64,000 nucleotides of DNA from Lucinisca nassula (lineage: Eukaryota; Mollusca; Bivalvia; Lucinida; Lucinidae): assembly GCA_963580285.1 (NCBI GenBank), contig OY757019.1, forward strand, positions 59,974,587 through 60,038,586. The letters run 5' to 3'. Positions within the stretch are counted from its first letter, which is position 1. Each line of letters opens with the position of its first letter. Both the position numbers and the translations under genes were made by a program. Below are positions 9,561-19,945 of this stretch, piece by piece. Under the pieces are notes generated by a model. That model saw only the letters and a program-made list of their open reading frames with translations, was not told the DNA's origin and did not search any database.

Positions 9561-10800
9561 GTATTTACATGACTAGAAACTAATGTATCGTTATCGACGG
9601 AATTACCTACATGTACTTTGAAGTAGGTATCCTGGTAATTCTGCTTTCCTTGCGAGGACTGGTTGGAGCATCATCATAATCCATTAATTCGTCACAGGTC
9701 TCGTCAAGAGGTATTTGCGAACAATGTTATTTGATCGGATCTTCCGATCCCTTACTGGTTCAACCTGAGTCGAATTTCTCTTTCACATACGGCGCTGGCA
9801 TCGGTTTGGTCGCTGTCGACCGATCCTGAGCAACCTGGATTGCGCCATTTGACAAACTTGTTGAATTTGGTGGTGCTTGAGTATATTTACTCCATGCATC
9901 AGATTTTTAAAGTTCAGCGATGCATGATTCAACAGTCTGTGTAGCGGAGCTGGTAACATTTACACTAGCACCCTTTTTGGCGTAGCTACCTGATGGTTTT
10001 GCGTTTATCTGCCCTTCAACAATTTTCCGTGATTCTTGAAATGTAACTGATCTTAACTCTGAGTATTTCTTTTTCTTTTTTCCATGCCGGACAGTTTCGG
10101 GAGAAAAACAACATGTTTGCCACCACAATTTACGCACTTGGCCTCATTTTTGCAGTTGAAATGAATATCAACATGCTTTTCTTCACCACAATTAGGACAT
10201 ACTTTTTTTTCTTTGACATTTGCTTTCGTGATGGCCAAGAGCCTGGTAAGAGTAACATCTAAGAGTGTTTGGGATGTATACATCTACGTAAATGGAAAGA
10301 TATGCAACAGTCAACACATAAGTGCTAGTTTGTTTAAGTGCACCATTTCTACGGACGTTAATGTCACGAACGCCTTCAAGTTTCCAACAATCTTTTCATC
10401 GGTACAAGGACGCAGTTCTGACTGCGAATCACTTCCTTAGACGAATTAAGCGTATTGTGTAAAGAGACTTTGACTTGAAGATCAAACAGAGTTGAGGTGT
10501 TTAGCTGGCTTGTAACTTGCTGTTTTCTCTCGACTTCCAAGAGAAGATCACATGATTTGGTTTTTTTTAATACTTTTAGGGTGTCCGGCTATAGAGACAA
10601 TACTTTTCTCGATGACAAAGAGCGAAAGATTAGATACAGTCCGAGTATCGTCTAGTGACGTGATAACTATGACACGCGGAACATTATTGAAATTTGGTTC
10701 AGCAGACTGTTGATTTTTTACACTAGAGTCATCTGAATCTTCGTTCCGTTTACGTTTTTTGTGCTGCGGTTAGTTTTTTTATCATTCCCCATGAGGAATA
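9561..10800 (-). pseudogene. Jockey-like LINE ORF1 (gag-like, zinc knuckles)
   Basis: Minus-strand blocks in gag-like order: PRVIVITSLDDTRTVSNLSL (near 10660), RNGALKQTSTYVLTVA (near 10330), YIPNTLRCYSYQALGHHESK, CPNCGEEKHVDIHFNC and CVNCGGKH. These are zinc-knuckle type CCHC/CXXC clusters that bind nucleic acid. After a frameshift comes TFQESRKIVEGQINAK (9907-10137), then a charged tail reaching about 9600 with DETCDELMDYDDAPTS. Multiple frameshifts and stops are present. ORF1 proteins of this type coat LINE RNA. It lies directly upstream, on the minus strand, of the ORF2 pieces and probably belongs to the same element. Confidence 0.75.
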
Positions 10801-11330
10801 TAGCAGAGTTTCGTCATAAGTGCTCTCCGCCCTTCATGAAAGAATGGTTAATCGACCCTCAGGTGTGGGAGATACACGTGAGATATCCTCGTATAAACAA
10901 AATGCCTACACGATTGGTTCGTTTGGCCACCGCCTTCTAGGGATAAAAATACAGTAAAGGGTAAGGTAAATGGGAATGTGGTTGGTATCAGGAAAGCTAC
11001 AAAAAGAATGGAAAAGAAAGCAGAGCGGTATCTCTAGGGCTTGGCGCGACCAGCCGATTGACCGTGCCGGACTGCACGGCCACCCGTCTACACCGAAAAG
11101 CCAGGCCAAAGAGGCGTGTTCGGTACCTGAAGCACCGCAACCTCAGGTAACCCTCAACCTCTTTGATCCCTTCTTCCGGCTAATAGAACACCACCCACGG
11201 CAAACGTGTGGTACTGCCTTTGGCTCTTCCCATTGGGCACAGAGACCATAGCAGCAACGTGCCCAGTGGGAATTGAGCCTCAGGACCACGGCAAGGCAGG
11301 ACGTCAGGCAAATAACTGGGGGAAATCAGA
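10801..11330 (-). other. Possible LINE 5' untranslated region
   Basis: Distinctly GC-richer than its surroundings and immediately upstream, on the minus strand, of the gag-like ORF1. Contains paired repeats such as CTGGGCACGTTGCTGC and CCCAATGGGAAGAGCC. The short open frames here show no protein similarity I recognise. Assignment to the LINE 5' end is by position only. Confidence 0.4.
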
Positions 11331-11534
11331 CTAAGCTATTTAGAAACTTAATTCGAAGCATCAAGATAACATACAGATTCAGAATTGCTAAAAGCAATGT
11401 GATTTGACAGACAATATGACCACCAATGTATAATGTAATCTATGATCAGCCTCATCCAGGTGAGCGATAGCCGTAACGCTAATACAGTCCTTTAAATGAA
11501 TCTTTTTTATGAAATGATCACCCACTCTATATAC
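11331..11534. other. No feature seen
   Basis: Short unassigned stretch between the LINE 5' region and the SINE remnant. Confidence 0.4.
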
Positions 11535-11725
11535 CGTGAGACCAAAGAACCATTTCCCATCGCTGTTGTTCGAGCATGGCTCTGGTCACGTGTGACGCCA
11601 AGTTCTACAACAGAATGTCAGGTGGTATTGCTCCGGGTGCTCCGATTTTTGCCCACCTCTGATTAAACTATCGGCTCAAAATACCTGAAATAATCTTGAA
11701 ATGGTCGTTAAACCAAAGCGTAGCC
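11535..11725 (+). mobile_element. SINE remnant (same body as 34949-35182)
   Basis: The body matches the SINE at 34949: GTGTGACGCCAAGTTCTACA, TCAGGTGGTATTGCTCCGGG, TTTTTGCCCACCTCTGATTA, ATCTTGAAATGGTCGTTAAA. The tRNA-like head is degraded and the A tail is gone, so this is an old copy. Confidence 0.7.
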
Positions 11726-11879
11726 AAGAGATCATTGATGGATAATAACGTCAATGTGCAAAGCTATTACTTGTACTCGGTATACCTTTTAACCAATCAA
11801 ATCTTCTGTAACATATTGATTAAGTGACGCTATTAAACTTCCCGGTTTGCTTATGTATTTGAATGATTTTTGTGAATCT

Positions 11880-12320
11880 AAATGTGTTTTGAAAAATTAA
11901 ACCACGTTTAAGCATTTGAAATCATTTATATCATTTAAATACGTATAATGCATTTAAATGATTTTTATGCATGTGTTTTGAAATATTAAACCACATTTAT
12001 GCATTTAGAATCATTTTATATCATTTAAATGCGTTCAATGCATTTAAAATGATTGTTTTGAATCTAAATGCGTTTTGAAAAATATGACCTCATTTATGCA
12101 TTTAAAATCATTTTTTAATCATTTAAATGCGTTTTATGCAATAAAATTATTTTTAAGAATTTAAGAATTTAAATGTGTTTTGAAAAAATAAACCACGTTA
12201 ATGCATTTAAAAGCATTGATATCATTTAAATGCGTTTAAAGATTTTTGTGAATCTAAATGCGTTTTGAAAAAAATAAACCACGTTTATGCATTTAAAATC
12301 ATTTACATGTAATTTACGCA
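11880..12320. repeat. AT-rich minisatellite, five units
   Basis: GTTTTGAAAAATTAAACCAC recurs with changes near 11886, 11973, 12070, 12176 and 12262, giving irregular units of about 86-106 bp. Units are rich in ATTTAAAT and GCATTTAAA palindromes. Non-coding. Confidence 0.75.
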
Positions 12321-12589
12321 TATGAATTTTATTCATTAAAGTGTGCAACATACCACACGCCATTCTCTTTACAAGCAATTTTATTTTCTTCATTATCTAA
12401 GAAGGATGTGGACATCCCACCAAGTTTTCTGAACATGTGATTATTGTTGTAATAACTTAGATACTCAGACGAACAGTGACCCTTATGTATCCAGTTTTAA
12501 GAATACGTGCCGGTTTCAATATTATCCTGTTTTGTTTGTTTTCTTACAATAATATATATCTAGCCCTCAGCTGCAATAAGTTGGTTGTT

Positions 12590-12868
12590 TGCAGTTTTGT
12601 TGTCACCTATTTCATATTACCGCACCCCGCATATTCTCCGGACTTAGCTCCCAGTGACTATTTCCTACTCCCAAACTTGAAAAAAGAATATCTGTGGACG
12701 TTATTTTCGGCCCAACGAAGAAGTCGTGGCGGCAGAAACAAGGACCCCAGATTCTTAAGTTCTGAGCTGATGACACTTGAACAGCGTTGGCCAAAGTGTT
12801 TCATTCTAGAGAGCAATTACATCGAAAACGAAGAGCGCGAGCTCACCCAGTTAGGCTGTTTTTATTAA
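12590..12868 (+). pseudogene. mariner transposase C-terminal fragment
   Basis: The open frame contains HPAYSPDLAPSDYFLLPNLK, the third-aspartate block of mariner (DD34D) transposases with the Asp in SDYF, followed by LEQRWPKCFILESNYIENEE, typical of the mariner C terminus. The N-terminal helix-turn-helix and the first two aspartates are absent, and sequence upstream of about 12590 does not look like transposase. Terminal repeats were not found. It is unrelated to the complete mariner at 36631-37955 except by family. Confidence 0.75.
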
Positions 12869-12931
12869 CTCGCCCTCGTAGTGAGGGGATAGGTAAGGAA
12901 GATTTTCTTTCATCTTGCAAATGTATGCTGT

Positions 12932-12972
12932 GTGTACACATTAGAATCGGGACGATTCTAATGTGTACACAC
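12932..12972. repeat. Perfect inverted repeat
   Basis: GTGTGTACACATTAGAATC faces its complement across a few bases. A related half-site, ATTCTAATGAGTACACAC, occurs at 13955, so this is probably the end of a small repeat family. Confidence 0.55.
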
Positions 12973-13424
12973 GACATATATTTATATTACACAACATTGA
13001 AAAGATATCCCAAAATTACCTGCACTATGCTTCCTGGTGTGACACTAATAGTAACCCTTCAGTGACTCGAACTACCCTTGTCTCGAACATTTTAATGGTC
13101 CTAAAGGGGTTCGACCCATCGACTTTCGACTGTATTTCCTTCATAATTGTAAACTGTAAACACTATAGATCACAAATGATTTAGGAGGAAGCATATCTTA
13201 TGTTAAAAATTTTATATCAAATAAATGCCAAATGAAGTATAAATCAGTCAAAGAAATGACCTAAAATATTTATGATAAATTTGACATTTTCATATATTTA
13301 CGGGCATATCACTAGCGTTCGCTACGTAAGTCACAAATTATTCCTAATATTCTTGTTGATTACATGCAACTGACTATTCAAATTATGCAGCCTTAATTAC
13401 GCGTGACGTGTTTTACTAATAAAT

Positions 13425-13616
13425 TTAAGGGGAATGGGAGCATCTAACATATTGTCCCGCCATTTCTCAAAGGACGATAATTTTCTGGACTTTCTGTAGG
13501 CTCAGTCCCACCGAAAAAGAGGTCTACTCTTAAAGAAAAGAATTTACACTCCAGGAACAAATTCTTTTCTTTAAGAGTTGGCTCCTATTGACATGGGGTG
13601 TACCCATTCCCCTTAA
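13425..13616. mobile_element. MITE with TTAA target sites
   Basis: Element of about 184 bp starting GGGGAATGGG (13429) and ending CCCATTCCCC (13612), flanked on both sides by TTAA, the duplication made by piggyBac-type transposases. Inside are long inverted arms, CTCTTAAAGAAAAGAATTT facing AAATTCTTTTCTTTAAGAG. No coding capacity. It would depend on a transposase elsewhere. Confidence 0.7.
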
Positions 13617-14849
13617 TATTAATATTGCATCTCGTTAACAAGTCCGTGCAAGTTTACAAGTTTATTTAATACTCAGGTTATACATCAACATAACAACATG
13701 AGGGTTAAAATTATAAACATGGTATACATATCAGTGACTCGAGGACAATCGTGATTTGGACACACGAGTCTCCGCATATACGTACAATGAAAATTCGATG
13801 GCTCAAAACCGATGGCCCGCTTACCATGGCTGGTTCTAACCCGCCCTTGAGCCCCTATGGAATTTTTTCCGTAGGACCTGATAAGATATTGTTAAGATAT
13901 TTAATTATGAAAGGTTTGTTGGGTCTACCCATTAATTTCTTCTCGATGAGGCGATTCTAATGAGTACACACAGCATGCCTTTATTTTATATAACCCCCTA
14001 TGCCACTACGAATAACCCTCAGGGGATCGAACTGTCCCTGTTTCGGACAAATGTGTAGGTCCCAAAGATGATCGAGACTTCGAAACACCATTGTACGCAT
14101 TTAGATTATTTCGCTTTGGCCATATCTAATACCACTATATCACCGCTACGCCACGTTAAAGGCCAGGTATCAAACTGCAAATTATCCTACTGGTCAGCAA
14201 TTAAGCCAATATGGCAAGTGGGATGGGCTTATTGTCTCACTACACAGTTGTCAGTTTGAATCTATTGGCTTTGTAACCAGTAATTTTATTGGATTTTGTG
14301 TGTGTGTGTGTTTGTGTAAGGAGCTACACTTCTCAGCTGCTGCAGAAGAGGTTATGAACTCTGATAAGCCCTCCCACTTGCTATCAATTATACCTGGTGG
14401 TAAATCTGAATTTTGTAGCAGACAGCAAAGAAGATTTTCTGAAAAACAAACTATGGAATTTCATTTCATTTCAATTCTCGTATTAAATTAATGTCTATGT
14501 CTTAAAAAAGTAATGTGCCGAATTTCAATTTTTTTATGTGGTCAGTGCTTTGCATTTTTAGATTTTCTGTGATGAAAGCTACATATTCACTGTATGTGAA
14601 CTAGGGAAAGCAATGGCCATTTTTCAGACCCCTTGGCTTTTATACTTGGCCCCCGGCCTTTAAACGGTTCCTTCACAGGTTCGTTATAGTCTAGGCGGAT
14701 ATATGGCATCATAAATTATAACAGTACAACCTATGAGGTAGACTAAACCTCTACGTGTAACGTGGAATTAACGTCGAGGGCAAAGTATAAAGTTTCATGA
14801 AGCGGTTTAGATGCTAATGCTAGCGTACCCAGATTCTTGTTCTCATAAT
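13617..14849. other. No gene seen
   Basis: Unassigned sequence with a short GT microsatellite near 14297-14312. Open frames here are short and show no recognisable domain. Confidence 0.5.
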
Positions 14850-17752
14850 GCACACTGCAAATATTTCAAAAATTATTGATAGCGCTTACTGGTGCGTTTC
14901 TTTTTTTTTTTAAAGATATCAATAAATATACATAATTTTCTTAATTCCATCACATTTGTTTCGTTCATTAAAGTGCTGAATTTCAGTATATTTGAATTTC
15001 TTATGTAATAAGGCTTAATGTATTTATATCGCTGATCTTCAAAAAATTTACACTTCAAAATATAATGGTACTCGTCGCCAACGTCGTCGGCACAAAGCCT
15101 GCAGATTCTCTCATTTAAGGGCGTGCTATTCCATCGCCCAGTCTCAATAGGAAGGCGGTGGTTTCTTGTCCGATAAGAAGTCAAAATGCGACATTGCCTG
15201 TTCGACAGAACAGAGAAATGTGTATTCATTTCGAATTTATCTTTAAAAATTCGATAATTTGTACTACTTGAAGACTTGTCTACCAACGAATTCCAGTTTT
15301 GGAGGTATTGGTCTTTGAGCTTTTGATTAAACGCTTTTTCAAACCATTTGGAATTTATCTGGGTAGGAGAATCCCAAACGTTTTTAAATCCGTTTGCACA
15401 TACTATTTGATTTATATGACCTAGCCATTTCGACTTGCATGTTCCGTTTTTATTTAAACAATAGACAATATTATATATTGATGCTGCTATTTCATTTTTG
15501 GCATTCGCATCACTTACTTTAGTCCAGAAGGACACAATTCTGCTTTGTATGTCGATAGAAAATGGAAATGTACCTAATTCTCCATACACCATAAAAGAAG
15601 GAGTTGACTTTTTCAAATTTAGAATTTGTTTAAAAAACTTGAGCTGCACTCTTTCGATTACATCTAAATTCCCAAAGCCCCAGATCTCGCACCCGTATAG
15701 CAGTATTGGTTTTATGACTTTATTAAAGAGAAATATTTGCATGTCTAATGGAAGGTCAAGAGTTCGAATCCTACGTTGCAACGAAAAAAGGGCAATGTTA
15801 GCTTGTTCGGCGATATACTTTTTTGCTTTTGCAAAAGAGCCATTATGGGATAACAGGATCCCTAAATATTTATAGTCATTTACTATTTCTAGTTCCTGAC
15901 CTTTGAAATAAAAAGTGAGACTAGAACATCTGCTTCTTGAAAAGACCAGCACCTTTGTTTTGGACGTGTTAACTGTAATTTACAAAGATGATTAGTGTAT
16001 GTTGGAGGTCCTCTTTGGATTTACCAAAGAGTACCGTGTCGTCAGCGAAAAGCAAAATGAATAGTTTAAGCCAGATTGAACTATTTTCATTTTGTGGGGT
16101 TTCACAGAGTATTCCCGCTGCACCGTGCGTGCGCAAATAAAGTTCTAAATCATTTAAATAGATTGAAAACATCAATGGTGAAAGGTTATCCGCTTGTCTT
16201 ACGCCCGACTGGCATGTGAAAAAAGCCGAGCTCCCTTCAGACGTACTAATTCTAGATTTTATATTATTGTACATATTTTTAATAAAGGAGAGACATTTGC
16301 CATCAATATTTGTCTTTAAAGTTTTCTCCATAAACCACCTCTCCAGACTTTGTCAAAGGCTTGTTGAAAACCAATAAACGCACAAAATAATTTATTTTTG
16401 TTGGCTTTTGAGATATCAATCAAACTGTATTAAAAATAAATTATCAGCTGTCGAGAACCCCCTACGGAACCCCGCTTGCATTTATGATATCATTATCCTC
16501 AAGATAATGGTTTAGCCTGTTATTCAGAATAGAGGTAAATAGTTTACCGAAACAGCTCAGCAATGTAATAGGTCTGTAATTTTCAGGCAGCTTTGAATTT
16601 CCCTTATTTTTATAGACTGGTAGGATGTTTCCGACTGTCCAGCTTTCTGGAACTAGTCCTGAATCAAAAATAATGTTGAAGAGTTTCGTGTATACAGGCA
16701 GCATGACATGAATTGAAGCCTTTAAGTGTTCATTTAAAACACAGTCGAGACCATGACTTTTATTATTTTTCAAAGTTTTGACAGCCGATATGATTTCATC
16801 GTCTGAGACTGGCTTGTTTAATACCTCAATTCCATTTGTATATCGCGACCCGAGTTCATTCAATTCAAGCTCGTTATCAGCATTTTCGAAGCAATCGTCC
16901 TCGTTTAAAGATTTGAAATATGTATACAGATCCTCAAGCGGTGCTATTGTGTTGTCTTTTTTTGTTTTGTGTATTAATTAATTTCCAAAAATCTTTTGGC
17001 TTTGTTGACTTTAAATTTCTAAGTTGGTCTATTCTTTGATTTTTAAATCTTCGGATATTCTTAGAAATTATGTTTTTATACTCTTTACTCATCATTTTAA
17101 GGCGATTTTTAAAGTATGTTGTTTTACACTTATTGTATTGTTTTCTTACATTATGATATTTGTTACGCGCTTGTCGGCATTCCTGGCTGAACCACTTTTT
17201 ATAAGAATATTTTTGTGACCTCTTCGGACTCTGTTTTACTTTCTTAAAGCCAAATGAGGACTTTGCTGTATAAACAAATAAGTTCTCTATCATATTTACG
17301 GCAGAATTTATGTCTTTGGTTTCAACCTCGGCTTTGATAAGAATTTCATCTAAAAAATAATTACTTTTCTGTATTTCATCAGAGTCCAGGTTTTCACTGA
17401 ACAAAATACTTTTGCTGTCATCCCACAGTTTCACCTCTGGTGTGTGTTTATCGCGCATATTAGGTTCATCAATTTTTACAGGCTTGATATCTTTAATTTT
17501 AATTTCAACTGACAATGGGCAATGTGCATCGGAGAAAAAATGATCAAAGACTGAAATGCTACACGATGTTAGAAATTCAAAATTAAAAGCCGACGACAGA
17601 ATATAATCAACAGTGCTACTATTTTTGCATGTCAATCTGGGTGCAATAGCATCTATACCAAGCCTTCCATTTAATATAAACATTTTGTTATTTTTACAAA
17701 ATTCCAGCATCAGCCGTACGCATTTAAATTTTTGTCCGAACTCTTTCTTTTT
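14850..17752 (-). pseudogene. Non-LTR retrotransposon (LINE) ORF2, broken
   Basis: Minus strand, read from 17752. The end of an AP-endonuclease domain (STVDYILSS, SDAHCPLSVEI) leads into a basic linker (16934-17710). After a frameshift come the RT entry motifs (NYRPITLLSCFGKLF, 16462-16863). Next are motif A (LFCAFIGFQQAFDKVWR, near 16360), motif B (GVRQADNLSPLMFSIYLNDLE region) and motif C (LFADDTVLF) in 15969-16331. The thumb and C-terminal domain (YKYLGILLSHNGSF, LLYGCEIWG, Cys/His cluster CRLCADDVGDEYHYILKC) fill 14873-15952. The catalytic Asp of motif A is Gly. At least three frame changes are needed. The nuclease N-terminus is missing, so the element is 5'-truncated near 17752. Clade not assigned. 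Confidence 0.88.
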
Positions 17753-17779
17753 AATGGAATATTTGATGTGTCAAAACAG

Positions 17780-17905
17780 CAAGGAACACCCCTGTAAACC
17801 TACATTATAGAGAGGAAACTGGGGGTTACAGGGGTAAACATTTTTTTCTTATTTCTGCTCAAAGCATAAATTGTGCGTACTCGTTAGAACTACCTCTATG
17901 ATGTC
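17780..17905. repeat. Fragment of inverted-repeat element family
   Basis: CACCCCTGTAAACC..GGGGTTACAGGGGTA and TTCTGCTCAAAGCATAAATT match the terminal blocks of the elements at 24110-24385 and 4943-5957. The opposite end was not identified. Confidence 0.5.
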
Positions 17906-18402
17906 AACGTATACGTCTCCGTATGACCTTAGTTGTTGGTGGGTCGTAAAACTAAGACACAAACAGACGCGTCACTACAGCAAGAATTAGGGGAGTATGT
18001 GACGGGCGTATAAGGTTTCCCCGCCCTTCATCATATTATTCACCTTTGGAATCATTGATATCTTTGTGGAATTTCGAAAAAGCCTAATAGGCCAAATGCT
18101 AGTTAATCAAAGGTAAATTGCACTAACTAGCTTGACTTCTAACAAGAGGATCATGCAGTCCTGACTTCTAACAAGAGAATGATGCAGTCTGATCGCTCTC
18201 ATGACCTCTGAGCAGTTATTTGTCTATTTATTTCCCATCTGAGTGACCTTTCTCTTTGGAACAAACATGTTTAAACATTGATGTACCCATGCCATGACCT
18301 GACATCATTGTCGCCGAATGATCTTGACCTTTGGCATTCATACCGGTTCTCACGTCAAAGACCGACATCCTTTCAGAAAAAAATGTATTTTTTTTTACTT
18401 TT
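17906..18402. other. No gene seen
   Basis: Unassigned. A short imperfect duplication, CTGACTTCTAACAAGAG, occurs at 18132 and 18160. Confidence 0.4.
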
Positions 18403-18990
18403 TATACCCCCGCCACGAAGTGGAGAGGGGCATATAGTTTTGTCCCTGTACGTACGTCACACTTGGTAGTACTATTCCTGTCTCCGCTACTCCTTCTACA
18501 GTATTTAATGCATAAGCAGAGCACTGAATCTTATACAAGCATTGAACATGTGCATAAAGGAAACAGGATTCTGTTGCAGCGCCTTATTGCAGACTTATGT
18601 CTTCTTGAAAGACATTTGGCCATATGTACGTTGACGTCACACATTGTAGTACTATTCTTGCCTCCGCCACTCTTCCTACAGTATTTGATGCAGGGCATTG
18701 AAACTTGCAACACACTTCAGACATGCATTGAACACGGGCATAAGAGGGACACGAGTCTGATCCAGTCCCTTGTTGCAGAATTAAGATGTACTTGAGAGAC
18801 TTCAACATTTTGGTTATATGTGAAGCATAGGAGGTTAAACAGTAATGTTCGTGTCTTCAAAACTCCTCCTACAGTATTTGATGAGGTACATTGAAACTTA
18901 CAGCACAGTACAGACATGCATTGAACATGTGCATAAAGGAAATTTAATTCTAATCAGCCCCTAATTGCAGAATTATGTCTCTTAAAACGA
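18403..18990. repeat. Three tandem units of about 185 bp
   Basis: CTACAGTATTTRATG recurs near 18498, 18676 and 18866, each followed by GCATTGAACA..GGCATAA and a TTGCAGA block. The left edge, TATACCCCCGCCACGAAGTG, looks like the hairpin-like end of an interspersed element. Short open frames on both strands exist only because of the repetition. Confidence 0.65.
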
Positions 18991-19194
18991 CTTAATTATT
19001 TTGGCCAAATATGTAGTTCATCCATTATCAATTTCGCTTCTTAGCATAATTGCATGGGTTTACGAATTTCGAGATTTCGAACTGCGAAAAAGGAAAAAAA
19101 TCGTAATTAGACATTCAGATCCATAGCACTTCGAGAACATGTGCAATCGAATATTCGCATATGGTTTATTCGTGATTATTTTTTTCTAAGCATA

Positions 19195-19602
19195 ATTCTA
19201 AGCAGAGGACTGATTGGGTGCGCATGCGCGCGAGTGACTACTTCCTGTTTTCCGGGAAACAATTTTTGGATATTTTTGGAATTTAAGGAATACCCTGGAT
19301 GAGTCCTTTAACTTTTTCTCCTAAACTTTGTTTAAATATTTAGTTACTTGTTTATTTTGCAGGTTTAGTTAGGTTTTTACGACTTTTCATATTTATCACA
19401 GCCCGGATAATTTGGCTTGGCATTTTTTTACTTTTGCACCGAAACATAACTAGTTCCGGTTTCGCGGCGGATTGACATTAAGGTAAACAGTTAAGTTTAA
19501 ATGTGAGTTTGATGATATTGCCCAACAGAGGAGACTTTCCCAGACACCACTTGATATTTATTGCCCTTCAGTAACCAAAGAGTCACCAGAAAACCAACAA
19601 TA
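19195..19602 (+). other. Probable 5' region of CR1-like LINE
   Basis: Precedes the 2A-containing frame in the same orientation and lacks coding content. It begins within a different repeat (TTCTTAGCATAATTGCATGG at 19030, similar to sequence at 23760), which suggests the LINE inserted into that repeat. The exact 5' end is uncertain. Confidence 0.45.
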
Positions 19603-19945
19603 ATGAGCCATTTTGCATTTGACCTCCTTTTTGGAGTATGTTACATGTTGCTGGCAACAAGACTTGCATCTCTTCTCAGTTGCAGTGGACAGGATCTACA
19701 GGAAATCCCAGTTAACTTCTTCCCAGTTTATGCGGACACATGTGGTACAACAGCAATCGACCGTAACTTTGCATTTCATTTGCCCCATGTTTGTACAATA
19801 TCAATCTTAAAAAAATCTCTAAGAATGAAGGGGTTTCCTGGTTCAAATAAACTTTTCTACTTGTATATATTTACAGTTGTTATAGGTAATGCTTTGGATG
19901 TTGAATCAAATCCGGGTCCAAACTCCCGAAAGACAGTTCACACTT
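19603..19945 (+). CDS. CR1-like LINE N-terminal region with 2A-like peptide
   Basis: From ATG at 19603 the frame encodes about 100 residues with hydrophobic stretches (LLFGVCYMLLATRLASLL near the start, FYLYIFTVVIG before the motif) and then DVESNPGP at 19897-19920. D(V/I)ExNPGP is the hallmark of 2A peptides, which cause ribosomes to skip a peptide bond between the final Gly and Pro. Such sequences are known at the N terminus of ORF2 in some CR1-type LINEs of marine invertebrates. A hydrophobic stretch just before 2A could also act as a signal sequence when skipping fails; that is inference. The frame must shift by one base near 19925-19945 to enter the PHD finger of ORF2. Confidence 0.75.

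Noticed and set aside
18331..18917. Overlapping frames on both strands as a small gene pair
   Set aside because: Generated by the three tandem units of about 185 bp; frames do not persist beyond them.
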